From Oceanococcus sp. HetDA_MAG_MS8 (GTDB taxonomy: Bacteria; Pseudomonadota; Gammaproteobacteria; Nevskiales; Oceanococcaceae): a DNA stretch of 64,000 nucleotides. Every line of letters begins with the position of its first letter. The first letter of the stretch is position 1. Of the stretch, positions 7,396-15,760 are shown in pieces. Below the pieces are notes generated by a model that worked only from the letters and a program-made list of their open reading frames with translations, did not search any database and was not told where the DNA came from. The position numbers were made by a program, and so were the translations under genes. Location of the stretch: positions 1 through 64,000 of the forward strand of contig JAHCMK010000008.1 in assembly GCA_019192445.1 (NCBI GenBank). Reading direction: 5' to 3'.

Positions 7396-8547
7396 TTAAG
7401 CGACCAGTGCTCTCCCGATGATCAGCTTCATAATTTCATTCGTCCCCCCATAAATCCGCTGCACCCGTGCATCGGCGAAGGCTCGCGCTACGGGGTACTC
7501 CCACATGTAGCCATAACCGCCATGCAGCTGCACGCATTGGTCACAGACTTTGCCCTGCAACTCGGTAGCAATGAGCTTGGCTTTAGCCGCCGTCACCTGA
7601 TCCAGTTTGTGATCCAGGTGCAATTCCAGGCAACGGTCAATAAAGGCCCGGGCTGCGGTGACCTCCGCATCCAACTGAGCCAGCGTGAACTGGGTGTTCT
7701 GGAAAGTCATGATCGGCTTACCAAAGGCCTTGCGCTCCTGAACGTATTTGATGGTCTCGCTAAGCACACCCTCGCAAGCTGCAACAGCGCCCAGAGCAAT
7801 AGACAAACGCTCCTGGGCTAACTCCTGCATTAAATACACGAAGCCCATGCCCTCCTGGCCTAAGAGGTTCTTCGCCGGGACCCGGCAATTGCGGAAGAAT
7901 AGCTCGGAGGTGTCCTGGGCTTTCATGCCCACCTTCTTCAGGTTGCGCCCACGTTCGAAGCCCTCCATCCCCTCTTCTACCAAAAGCAGGCTGGTGCCCT
8001 TGGCACCGGCACTGGGGTCGGTTTTGGCTACCACCACAATCAGGTTGGCTAACTGACCATTAGTAATGAAGGTTTTAGAGCCGTTGAGGATGTAGTCATC
8101 TCCATCACGCACAGCAGTAGTCGCCACGCTTTGCAGGTCTGACCCAGTTCCCGGTTCGGTCATGGCGATAGCGGTGATGGTTTCTCCGCTGACACATCCG
8201 GGAATAAAGCGCTCTTTAATGTCTTCCGAGCCATAGTTCAGCAGATAGGGCACGGCAATATCCGAATGCAAGCTCCAACCAATGCCGGATAAACCAATAC
8301 GGCTCACCTCTTCCACCACAATGGCGTTGTAGCGAAAATCTACGCCGACTCCGCCATATTCCTCCGGCATAGTGGGCGATAAAAAACCTTGCTCACCCGC
8401 TTTGCGCCACAGTTCGCGATCCACATAACCACGTTCCTCCCAAGCCTCATGATGAGGCACGGCCTCGGCCTCTAGGAATTTACGGACAGAATCGCGAAAT
8501 AAGTCATGTTCGGCCTCAAATACCGGCCGTGGCAGGGCTGCGCCCAT
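7396..8547 (-). CDS. Acyl-CoA dehydrogenase
   Basis: FAD-dependent acyl-CoA dehydrogenase of 383 residues that would introduce the first double bond in beta-oxidation and pass electrons to electron-transfer flavoprotein. AMTEPGTGSDLQ (about residues 130-141) is the family flavin/substrate signature. QERLSIALGAVAACE begins the C-terminal helical domain, and the final segment has HGGYGYMWEYPVARAFAD and YGGTNEIM, the latter holding the glutamate used as base in most members. The ATG at 8547 was preferred over a TTG two codons earlier because GGAGGAG lies at proper spacing. Chain-length preference cannot be read from sequence. The stop codon lies only about a dozen bases from the hairpin repeats. 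Confidence 0.92.
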   Translation of the reverse strand: MGAALPRPVFEAEHDLFRDSVRKFLEAEAVPHHEAWEERGYVDRELWRKAGEQGFLSPTMPEEYGGVGVDFRYNAIVVEEVSRIGLSGIGWSLHSDIAVPYLLNYGSEDIKERFIPGCVSGETITAIAMTEPGTGSDLQSVATTAVRDGDDYILNGSKTFITNGQLANLIVVVAKTDPSAGAKGTSLLLVEEGMEGFERGRNLKKVGMKAQDTSELFFRNCRVPAKNLLGQEGMGFVYLMQELAQERLSIALGAVAACEGVLSETIKYVQERKAFGKPIMTFQNTQFTLAQLDAEVTAARAFIDRCLELHLDHKLDQVTAAKAKLIATELQGKVCDQCVQLHGGYGYMWEYPVARAFADARVQRIYGGTNEIMKLIIGRALVA

Positions 8548-8775
8548 AGTCAATCTCCTCCAATGAGTCCGCGACCCAAGGCCTGGGAGACAATACTCGC
8601 TGTAACGCGGCCTAGAGCCGTACAGCCCAGCCTTGAATCAGCGCGACTAAGGCGCCAAAGGCTGTGACTGAACGCCGAGGGTACGCGCCAAGGCCAGCGA
8701 GGTAGTGTGAGTCCCCATGGCCAAAGCCGTGGTGAAAATTACGCTTGCAGACACAAGCCGTGCAGTTAGCATAAT

Positions 8776-8798
8776 AAAAAACGCATCTTGGGGATGCG
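8776..8798 (-). terminator. Minus-strand hairpin with T-run upstream of ceramidase gene
   Basis: Read on the minus strand, CGCATC (8798-8793) and GATGCG (8787-8782) form a stem with a five-base loop followed by six T residues (8781-8776), a compact intrinsic-terminator shape. On the plus strand it is a hairpin just ahead of the ribosome site of the next gene. The rest of the 8548-8813 spacer shows no gene. Confidence 0.5.
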
Positions 8799-8813
8799 CT
8801 CGAGGAGACAACA

Positions 8814-11800
8814 ATGGTTATCAAGCGCGCAATCGCGACCGCTTTGCTATGCAGCACCCTACTAGCCTGCGGCCAAGGGGGGCGCGACGGATTGAGCAGC
8901 CGGGACGCCGCTACACCATCCCAACCCCACGCCGACGGTGCCAGCCGCGCAGAGGATGGCTTTCTAGCAGGTGTGGCCAGCGTCGATGCCAGCTGGCATT
9001 TGGGAGCATCCGCTGGCCAGTTCGCAGCCACGGGTGTGGGTATCGATAACGCACGGGGCTTTGACCCCTACATGCACAGTATCCGCAAGGTGGGTTCCGA
9101 CATTCTGGGCTCACGGATTTTTACCCGCGCGCTGGTGATGCAGGGCAATAACGGCAAACGGGTGGCGATTGTCGCCAACGATTTGTATTTGCCCAATGAC
9201 TTGCTCCGTCGGCGCACCGCACAAATTCTGGCGCAAGGCGACACCGGAATTGCCATCGACAATCTGGCCATTACGGTGAGCCACAGCCATACCTCTCCGT
9301 TTTATTCCACACCGTCCTGGGGCACCTGGATTTTCCAGGATGTGTATGACCTGCGCTTTTACGAGTACATGGCCCAGCGCATGGCCGAGGCTGTGACCCA
9401 AGCCGTTGCCCAGTTGCGCCCGGCACAGGTTGGCGGCACCGCCTTTTACGCCAATGACGTACGCGGCCACACCTACGGCCCCAAAGTCTCTCCTTTAGAC
9501 AACACGCCGGCAGGCCAGCCGCGTAACTACACCACGCGCCAGGCTTATGTGATGACCTTCCAAGACCCAGCCTCTGGTGAGCCCATTGCCAACTGGATCA
9601 CCTTGGGCGTGCATCCCGAATGGGTCTGGGGTGAGGAGATCATGAATGGCGATCTCACCCACGCCATCATGCGGGTGCTGGATCGCGAAACCGGCGCCAT
9701 GACCATCATGAGCCAATCCGAAACCGGCACTTCTGGTCCGCATAAAGATCAGCGCGCGCATCCAGGTTCATCGCGGCGGGAATTTCAGGAGTCGAACCTG
9801 GCCGGCGCCGACCATGCTGCCCGCCTGTTTGCCGACCGTGTGCATACCGCTCTGGCCAGTATCGAATCGGGCCAGCCCTGGGACCCCACCCAGTTCATGC
9901 CCTTGCAGCAAGACATCCCGGTGGATTTCTTTCATCAGCGTTTTGCACCGCCCACCATTCGCCCTTACCCCGGCTTGTCGAACTGCAATACCGATCAGCT
10001 CTATCAACGAGGCAATGTAGGCGTACCAGTCGCTGGCTTTCCCGACTGCGAACGACCAGCTGAGCCTTTGATTGAGGCCTTTGAAGCGAACAGCCCCGTA
10101 GCGCCTGGAGACCTCACCGGGCCCCTCACCGATCAGCTATTGGCCCTCGGTGTTCCCTTACCCACCTCATACTCAGCAACAGCTCTTACCGCGGTTGAGG
10201 AACAGGCGACTGTGCCCATTCAGGCCTTCAGAGTTGGCAACACGGCCCTGGCCTTTTGCCCCTGTGAGCAGTTCACCGACCCTGCCCTGAACCTCATTTC
10301 TAGATTGAACCAAGTCGAGGGCGATTTACATACCGGCTGGGACTGGCATCAGGGTTATCCCGAAGATCTACGCAAACCCACAGAGGTGGATTACTCCGAC
10401 TCGGTGGGCTGCATTCCGGAGGGCGACGGCTGGAGTTGTCCGCACCCCAGTCGTTTCAACGATAGCCGCTTGCATATGAGCGATTTGGCATTCAGACGCA
10501 TGCAAGCCCAAATTCACAACGACGCCAATGGCTGGGAAGATCTGCAAAACCTGTTGCATGCTGAATCCGAGCCGGTGGAGCCTACCGAGATCTGGGGCAA
10601 CTTCACGCACGAAGAACTCACCGAATTTGGTTACGAGCTGGTCATTCCGGTTGGCATGGCCAACGACTATTGGGGATATATGCCGGCCTATCGTGAGTAT
10701 CGCTCCCACGATCATTACCGCAAAGCCTTGGCCGGCTTAGGTCCACATGGGGCAGATTTTTTGAATAATCGGCTGGCCCGTGGTGCGGCCTCCTTGAAGG
10801 GGCATCCGGGACCCGCAGCGGGCCCCTTAGACACCCTGTACTTGGCGGAGTCCGCTCGCGCCGAAGCCTTGGCCCTGGGCTTAGGCTTAGCGGCACAGGC
10901 GGTTGTACCCGTCTATGAGGCCACGCTGCCCAACGATGGGGGCAACCCGCAAATTGTGGAACAACCCAAAGATGTGCCACGTTTTGCCGCAGCCAGTTTG
11001 CGTTTTGTGGGCGGTTCTAATTACACCGATATGCCCACTGTCGAGGTTCAAAGACTGATCAACGGTGTGTGGACCACGGTTGGCGATCAAACTGGTGAAG
11101 TCCAACTGCATTTGGATTTCTTAGGGGCCACCGAAGTTTTTGCTCCAGACGATTCGGTGTCCGTACCCAACCCCGATGACCTCGCCGCTTGGCGTTTAGG
11201 CCAGTTTATCTGGGAGTGGACAGCCACCTATGAGGCCTTTGCCAGCGACATTCCACTGGTGGAAGCGCATCAGGTAGGGCAAGGCCGTCCGCAACAGAGC
11301 TATGTCACGCCAGCTGGGCGTTATCGTTTTGTAGTGCAGGGAGAACACAAGGGCACCGGTAATTACAACCTCGTCAGCGATAGTTTTGCTGTGCTGAACG
11401 CAGCCCATATGCCCATCGATGAGTTGCAACTCAACGGGCAGCAGCTGAGCGCTCGCTTGGGCGTGAGTCTGATGAGCGAATTCAAACGTGGCGCAGGCAC
11501 AGATGACACCATTGAAACCTCGCTTCGCAGTTTTGGGCCCATCGACTACAACGATGTGGCCGAATCCCCCATCCCCTGGGCCCGACCGGGCAAAAACATC
11601 CATACCTATGCAGAAGGCGATGATGACGATGAATTCTATTGTCACCGCTGTAGTTTCCGCCCCTGGCGCGATACTGGCGACTGGGAGCGCATTTGTGCCA
11701 GCCTCGTCCGGGCTAACGGTGAGCGCGAGCAAGCCTGCTTGGACAACATCGCTCTGGACCAGGGCCAAGCCAGCTTCCGCTTCCGCCAAGTACCCCAAAG

Positions 11801-11888
11801 CGGCGACAAAGTGGGCTTTGCCCAGGGAGATTTACGCGACACCTTAGGCCAAATCAACCACAACGAAGCCTGGCTAGATATCCCCTAG
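8814..11888 (+). CDS. Neutral/alkaline ceramidase-like lipoprotein hydrolase
   Basis: A 1024-residue exported protein. Residues 1-19 form a lipoprotein signal with lipobox LLAC, predicting acylation at Cys19. The region from about 60 to 330 follows the neutral ceramidase amidase domain: LGASAGQFAATGVG near the mature start, ITVSHSHTSPFY (the HTHS-type zinc segment), LGVHPEWVWGE, and SETGTSGPH where characterised enzymes have GDVSPN around the catalytic serine. The last 150-200 residues resemble the family beta-sandwich. Family members hydrolyse the N-acyl bond of ceramides. The protein is much longer than the usual 650-700 residues and the active-site motif is diverged, so another amide or ester substrate is possible. 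GAGGAGA precedes the ATG. It stands alone in its orientation block. Confidence 0.75.
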   Translation: MVIKRAIATALLCSTLLACGQGGRDGLSSRDAATPSQPHADGASRAEDGFLAGVASVDASWHLGASAGQFAATGVGIDNARGFDPYMHSIRKVGSDILGSRIFTRALVMQGNNGKRVAIVANDLYLPNDLLRRRTAQILAQGDTGIAIDNLAITVSHSHTSPFYSTPSWGTWIFQDVYDLRFYEYMAQRMAEAVTQAVAQLRPAQVGGTAFYANDVRGHTYGPKVSPLDNTPAGQPRNYTTRQAYVMTFQDPASGEPIANWITLGVHPEWVWGEEIMNGDLTHAIMRVLDRETGAMTIMSQSETGTSGPHKDQRAHPGSSRREFQESNLAGADHAARLFADRVHTALASIESGQPWDPTQFMPLQQDIPVDFFHQRFAPPTIRPYPGLSNCNTDQLYQRGNVGVPVAGFPDCERPAEPLIEAFEANSPVAPGDLTGPLTDQLLALGVPLPTSYSATALTAVEEQATVPIQAFRVGNTALAFCPCEQFTDPALNLISRLNQVEGDLHTGWDWHQGYPEDLRKPTEVDYSDSVGCIPEGDGWSCPHPSRFNDSRLHMSDLAFRRMQAQIHNDANGWEDLQNLLHAESEPVEPTEIWGNFTHEELTEFGYELVIPVGMANDYWGYMPAYREYRSHDHYRKALAGLGPHGADFLNNRLARGAASLKGHPGPAAGPLDTLYLAESARAEALALGLGLAAQAVVPVYEATLPNDGGNPQIVEQPKDVPRFAAASLRFVGGSNYTDMPTVEVQRLINGVWTTVGDQTGEVQLHLDFLGATEVFAPDDSVSVPNPDDLAAWRLGQFIWEWTATYEAFASDIPLVEAHQVGQGRPQQSYVTPAGRYRFVVQGEHKGTGNYNLVSDSFAVLNAAHMPIDELQLNGQQLSARLGVSLMSEFKRGAGTDDTIETSLRSFGPIDYNDVAESPIPWARPGKNIHTYAEGDDDDEFYCHRCSFRPWRDTGDWERICASLVRANGEREQACLDNIALDQGQASFRFRQVPQSGDKVGFAQGDLRDTLGQINHNEAWLDIP

Positions 11889-11987
11889 ACAGGCACTTGG
11901 GCAGCAAAAAGCTGGCGATATCTCTGACAGCACAAAAGACCTTGTACCGGGGAATCTGCGAGGCTTTGACCTGCTTGTAACTGGCGA

Positions 11988-12368
11988 ATGGTGAACGCGA
12001 GGGTCATGCCGAACTCTTACCGCAAAATGCAGCAGGTCTGCCGCTTAATTCCCGCTGGCTGTGTTGCCAGCTACGGCCAGGTGGCGGCCTTAGCCGGAGT
12101 GCCACGCGGTGCCCGCATGGTGGGCCGGGCGCTGGGCGCCGACCCCGACCGCGACACCCTGCCCTGGCATCGTGTTTTACTCAGCGATGGACGTTTAGCC
12201 TTTGCCGACGACTCCCAAGCTTTTGCCACCCAGCGTGACCGCTTGGTGGCGGAGGGAGTCCTGGTGCGCAATGGACGCGTCAACATGACCACCCATCGCT
12301 GGCAGCCCAGCGTGATGGACCTAGCCTTTGGCTTTGAGGATAACCATGACGAAGACGCCCCTGACTAA
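11988..12368 (+). CDS. Alkyltransferase-like protein (ATL), non-catalytic MGMT relative
   Basis: This 126-residue protein has the DNA-binding fold of O6-alkylguanine-DNA alkyltransferase. It keeps the helix-turn-helix region ASYGQVAALAGVPRGARMVGRAL (two overlapping stretches near residues 27-48). The active-site PCHR motif reads PWHR (about residues 59-62): the acceptor cysteine is replaced by tryptophan, the hallmark of ATL proteins. These bind O6-alkylguanine without repairing it and channel the lesion to nucleotide-excision repair. The C-terminal 25 residues are acidic and not typical. Starts at 11988 or 12006 are both possible; neither has a strong ribosome site. The 3' end overlaps the next gene by 23 bp, suggesting co-translation. 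Confidence 0.85.
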   Translation: MVNARVMPNSYRKMQQVCRLIPAGCVASYGQVAALAGVPRGARMVGRALGADPDRDTLPWHRVLLSDGRLAFADDSQAFATQRDRLVAEGVLVRNGRVNMTTHRWQPSVMDLAFGFEDNHDEDAPD

Positions 12369-12936
12369 CAGGCTCACTAATGAGATGCAAAGCGCAACCC
12401 AAGCCCACCGGGTTCTCGACTTTTGGTTTCACGAATTGGAGGAAGGTGACTGGTGGCGGGTGAACCCAGAGCTTGATCAGCGTATCCGTGAGGAATTTGG
12501 CGACCTGCATACGCAAGTGGCTGCCGGTATGGCCTGGCCCTGGCGGCGGAGCAGCCGCGGTCGCTTAGCGGAGATTGTGGTGCTGGACCAGTTCAGTCGG
12601 CAGATTTACCGGGACAAACCCCAGGCCTTTGCCTTTGACGGTATGGCTGTGGCCTTAGCCCAGGAAATGGTCAGCCTGCACCAAGATCAACAACTGCCCC
12701 TGCGCGAGCGCGCCTTTTGCTATCTGCCCTTCATGCACAGCGAGTCATTGGCCATCCACGATTCTGCTGCGCATCTCTTCGGCACAGCGGGTTTGGAAAA
12801 CACTGCCGACTTTGAACGCCGCCACCGCGATATCATTGCGCGCTTCGGGCGCTACCCGCACCGCAATGCGGTGCTCGGTAGAGCCTCGACGCCAGAAGAA
12901 TTGGAATTTCTCAAGCAGCCTGGCTCGAGTTTCTGA
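12346..12936 (+). CDS. DUF924 family protein
   Basis: A 196-residue protein of the DUF924 family, predicted to be an alpha-helical, TPR-like cytosolic protein of unknown function. Diagnostic segments are VLDFWFHELEEGDWW (about 16-30), the EIVVLDQFSRQIYRDKP block (about 70-86), and LPFMHSESLAIHDSA. All are close to family consensus as I recall it. The ATG at 12346 was chosen because GAGG lies just before it; a TTG at 12328 is less likely. It overlaps the ATL gene and probably shares its transcript. No role can be inferred beyond the pairing. Confidence 0.85.
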   Translation: MTKTPLTNRLTNEMQSATQAHRVLDFWFHELEEGDWWRVNPELDQRIREEFGDLHTQVAAGMAWPWRRSSRGRLAEIVVLDQFSRQIYRDKPQAFAFDGMAVALAQEMVSLHQDQQLPLRERAFCYLPFMHSESLAIHDSAAHLFGTAGLENTADFERRHRDIIARFGRYPHRNAVLGRASTPEELEFLKQPGSSF

Positions 12937-12994
12937 ATCTGTATCTAAGCCCATGATTCGCAATAGTTATTGCCATCAACAAGAGTCGTTCTTA

Positions 12995-13738
12995 ATGTTG
13001 CATTCCTCGTCTGCATCCACCAGCCTCATCGCCCACACCGTTGCAGCGGCGGTGCTGTGCAGCGTGACTGCGATCGCGTCTGCGGGAGGATTTGATCAAC
13101 AAATGCCGGTCACACTCGGTGCGGGCCTCGATCATCCCCTGGCACTGTCGTCTACGCGTGCCGAGCTTGTTGCCAGCAGTGGTGACAGCGACCTCCTCCT
13201 AGCCAACATCCAAGCCGAACGACCTTGGCGCCAATGGGCCAATGACGAACAAAGCTTCAGCCTGAGCCCCATGGGCAGCCTTAGCGCCGGTGAAGCCAGT
13301 CGCGGTAATGACGATGCTAGTCTCCTCGCCGCACGCGCCGGTCTGAAGCTCAGTGCACCGGTCGCTAACGTCCCTGGTTTGTGGCTGGGGGGCAACATCA
13401 GCGCTCAAGTACAGCGCTTTGATGGAGACAATGAGGTGGACTTACAGGCCGCTGTGAGCGCCCGATACCAGGCGCGTGGTACCACCATCGGCGCTCCGGT
13501 GGACTTCTACACCAGCCTGCCCCTGGCCGCCGAAGGCATCAGCGACACCGGATTGCTTGTGGGCTTTGCGACCCCCTGGGCCAATCGCAGTATTGGCGCC
13601 GAGTTTGCCTCCGAAGGTGACCGCTTGAATGGCTTTGTGAATGTACCCTGGCGGCCCAATCAACGGTTGGGCCTCGTCCTGGGTGTTGCCGATAACACCG
13701 ATCTCAACGTGCAGCTGCAGTGGACTCAAACCCTCTGA
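12995..13738 (+). CDS. Exported protein of unknown function, possible beta-barrel
   Basis: I do not recognise this 247-residue protein. It starts at an ATG followed by a clear signal peptide (hydrophobic core about residues 12-28, likely cleavage after AIASA). The mature part is rich in Gly, Ala, Asn, Gln and Asp, with alternating polar/hydrophobic stretches such as LWLGGNISAQVQRF, VDLQAAVSARYQA and RLGLVLGVADNTDLNVQLQW. These resemble amphipathic strands and end close to the C-terminus, as in outer-membrane barrels, although the last residue is Leu rather than Phe or Trp. There are no cysteines in the mature region. An upstream in-frame start at 12812 would bury the signal peptide and overlap the DUF924 gene, so I rejected it. 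Confidence 0.6.
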   Translation: MLHSSSASTSLIAHTVAAAVLCSVTAIASAGGFDQQMPVTLGAGLDHPLALSSTRAELVASSGDSDLLLANIQAERPWRQWANDEQSFSLSPMGSLSAGEASRGNDDASLLAARAGLKLSAPVANVPGLWLGGNISAQVQRFDGDNEVDLQAAVSARYQARGTTIGAPVDFYTSLPLAAEGISDTGLLVGFATPWANRSIGAEFASEGDRLNGFVNVPWRPNQRLGLVLGVADNTDLNVQLQWTQTL

Positions 13739-13790
13739 GACCACGCTGCCTACCCTCCACAAGTTCTCAAGTTCTGCGAAGGAACACATT

Positions 13791-14180
13791 ATGGCGATCA
13801 CCGCCCTTTACGCTGGCCTGCTGGGCCTTGTTTACCTGGTCCTCACCATGCGCGTCATTCGCCGGCGCCAAACCCGCGGCATCAATCTTGGCGATGCTGG
13901 TGATGCAGCCATGGAAAGGCGCATCCGCGGCCATGCCAATTTCAATGAGTACGTCCCCTTCATACTCATTGTGATGGCTTTGCTGGAAAGCGGCCAAGCC
14001 TCCAGCAAATTGCTGCATAGTTTAGGCGCACTGACCTTGGTCGCAAGGGTGCTGCATGGCTACTCCTTTGCCTTTACCGAGCAGTGGTTCCTGGGTCGCT
14101 TCTATGGCGCATTACTGACCCTCATTGCACTGGCTCTCGCGGCGCTGGCTGCCCTGCATATGGGCCTGAGCGGCCTATAG
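13791..14180 (+). CDS. MAPEG family integral membrane protein
   Basis: A 129-residue protein with four predicted membrane segments, matching the MAPEG family (membrane-associated eicosanoid/glutathione metabolism proteins). The conserved loop is ERRIRGHANFNEYVPFILI (about residues 44-62), whose RxxxNxxEY signature is the glutathione-binding site in characterised members. The second half has LGALTLVARVLHGYSF. A glutathione-dependent transferase or peroxidase activity on a hydrophobic substrate is the family inference; the substrate is unknown. The start at 13791 has GAAGG a few bases upstream, and the upstream in-frame extension lies within the previous gene's end. It follows the exported orphan by about 50 bp in the same direction. 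Confidence 0.85.
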   Translation: MAITALYAGLLGLVYLVLTMRVIRRRQTRGINLGDAGDAAMERRIRGHANFNEYVPFILIVMALLESGQASSKLLHSLGALTLVARVLHGYSFAFTEQWFLGRFYGALLTLIALALAALAALHMGLSGL

Positions 14181-14240
14181 GCAATGCGTCATCGTTGCCT
14201 GGGCAGTGTCCATCGGCGGAAAGCTGCCTTCGGACATGCG

Positions 14241-15551
14241 CTAAGGCTGCGCCTGCGCCAAGCCCTCACAGGCCGCAAACAACTCGGCCGAGTTGGACGC
14301 GCCCACAGCGTCCAGCTCGGCTGCATGGCATTGCGCTAAACGGGGAGCGTAGTCCTGCATAGTGGACTCAACATCGTCGTCGCCATTAACCGCTTGAATG
14401 CTCTGCGCAAACCTGGGCTCGGGCAACATATGCCGGTACACCGGAAAGCCGCGATCTTCCGCGCCCCAGGGCAAAGAATTGATGGCCAGTGCTGAAGCCC
14501 TAACATTTGGCATCGCGTCAGCACGGCTGATCCATATCGTGGCGTAGCCATTGGCGTCCAGCGCCGCATCCACGTCATGAACACAACCGGCGACCGGCGC
14601 CGTGAGCAAGCCTTGCTGACAAACCGACCAAAAACGCAGCTGAGCCGGTTGCAACAAGGGGCTGAGCAAAGTCTGCTCGGCTGGCACACGTGGGGCCAGC
14701 AAACGCATCAGTAACACCTCCCCCGCCCGATATTCTGGCAGCGCATAGAGGTAACTCACATGGCGATTCACAAAAGCGCCCTCGCCCTGACCAATGGCTC
14801 CTTGAAATTTGCGCATACGCGGTGGGTCATCGGCCGGAACTCGTGGCGGGCCTACCGCAGCCTGATCCAAGCCCAAATACGCCCGCCGATACTCTTCCCG
14901 AATACCAGCGCAAGCCGCTACATCTTCCACTTCAGCCAGAGGCTGTTGACCGGATGGTGTCTCCACGACCAGTTCCGGCAATACCGGCGCATCCTGCGCC
15001 AAATACTCCCGATACATCAGTATGCTCCGCCGTTGCCGCGCATCGGCGGCCAAAAGTCGCCCCCTGTATAGAGTGTTGGCCCGCCGTGATTCCCGCAATG
15101 GCGCAGGCCCAAACTCAACGGCTACAGAATATGACCCACCCGGCGTCAAGGCATCAGGAATGAGCTCAGGGAAGCGATAAGGATTGAAGCCCTGACCGGG
15201 GTCAACATCCACATCCGCCAGCGCGTCTCGCGACTGCGCGTTGCCGTCATACAGATGCAAGGAAAAATAACGGGCGTTGGGATAAACCCCCTCGGCCACC
15301 AAACGCGTACCTGGCTCGGGCTGCGTAGGCCCTAAAGCCACCCAATAGCGCGCGGAGCTGTCCGCCAAGCTGAAGTAGTCCTCCCCCTCGCGAAAAACCT
15401 CGAACCAGTGGCAACCGGCCGCAAGCTCCACCGCATCGAGTGCTTCGCTCACCGCGAGCGCATCACTGGAAGACTCCACGCCTCGCCCACCGCCACCGCA
15501 AGCGGCCAAGCCAATACCAACCGCCAGATAGAGCAACCCCACCGCCCGCAT
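14241..15551 (-). CDS. Lipoprotein of unknown function
   Basis: This is a 436-residue predicted lipoprotein: a short signal ending in lipobox LAAC with Cys18, followed by a Gly/Ser-rich linker. The mature protein has GCHWFEVFREGEDYFSLAD, ARYFSLHLYDGNAQ and, near residue 220, a run with PPRMRKFQGAIGQGEGAF. ARYFSLxLYD recalls proteins of the DUF1254/DUF1214 type, in which a similar strand is common, but I cannot assign it firmly. The C-terminal part has several scattered cysteines that could form disulfides. GGGAG lies six bases before the ATG at 15551. The gene is convergent with the MAPEG gene and divergent from the PhoD phosphatase. Confidence 0.6.
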   Translation of the reverse strand: MRAVGLLYLAVGIGLAACGGGGRGVESSSDALAVSEALDAVELAAGCHWFEVFREGEDYFSLADSSARYWVALGPTQPEPGTRLVAEGVYPNARYFSLHLYDGNAQSRDALADVDVDPGQGFNPYRFPELIPDALTPGGSYSVAVEFGPAPLRESRRANTLYRGRLLAADARQRRSILMYREYLAQDAPVLPELVVETPSGQQPLAEVEDVAACAGIREEYRRAYLGLDQAAVGPPRVPADDPPRMRKFQGAIGQGEGAFVNRHVSYLYALPEYRAGEVLLMRLLAPRVPAEQTLLSPLLQPAQLRFWSVCQQGLLTAPVAGCVHDVDAALDANGYATIWISRADAMPNVRASALAINSLPWGAEDRGFPVYRHMLPEPRFAQSIQAVNGDDDVESTMQDYAPRLAQCHAAELDAVGASNSAELFAACEGLAQAQP

Positions 15552-15760
15552 CACCAACTCCCGAATGTGCCTGCAACCAGCATGACCAATCCGGCCCCGG
15601 AAGCCTGTCGGAATGTGACGACAATGCCTGTGGTGAAGTGCAGCGCTTGGGGCGGTCGTAGCTCAGTTGTATAACCTCAGCGCCCTTTTGCCAGCAGCTG
15701 TCATTTTCAGGTAACCCTGAGCTGCCAAGCTGAACAGCCCTTGGATAAACGGAGACCGCC

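Noticed and set aside
11196-11798. 200-codon minus-strand frame inside the ceramidase-like gene
   Set aside because: No motif or ribosome site; the plus-strand gene continues throughout.
12812-12994. Upstream start for the exported orphan
   Set aside because: It would bury a clear signal peptide and overlap the DUF924 gene.
15650-15690. tRNA-like start (GTAGCTCAGTTG) within a possible tRNA gene
   Set aside because: No matching acceptor or T arm follows at the required distance, so a cloverleaf cannot be drawn.
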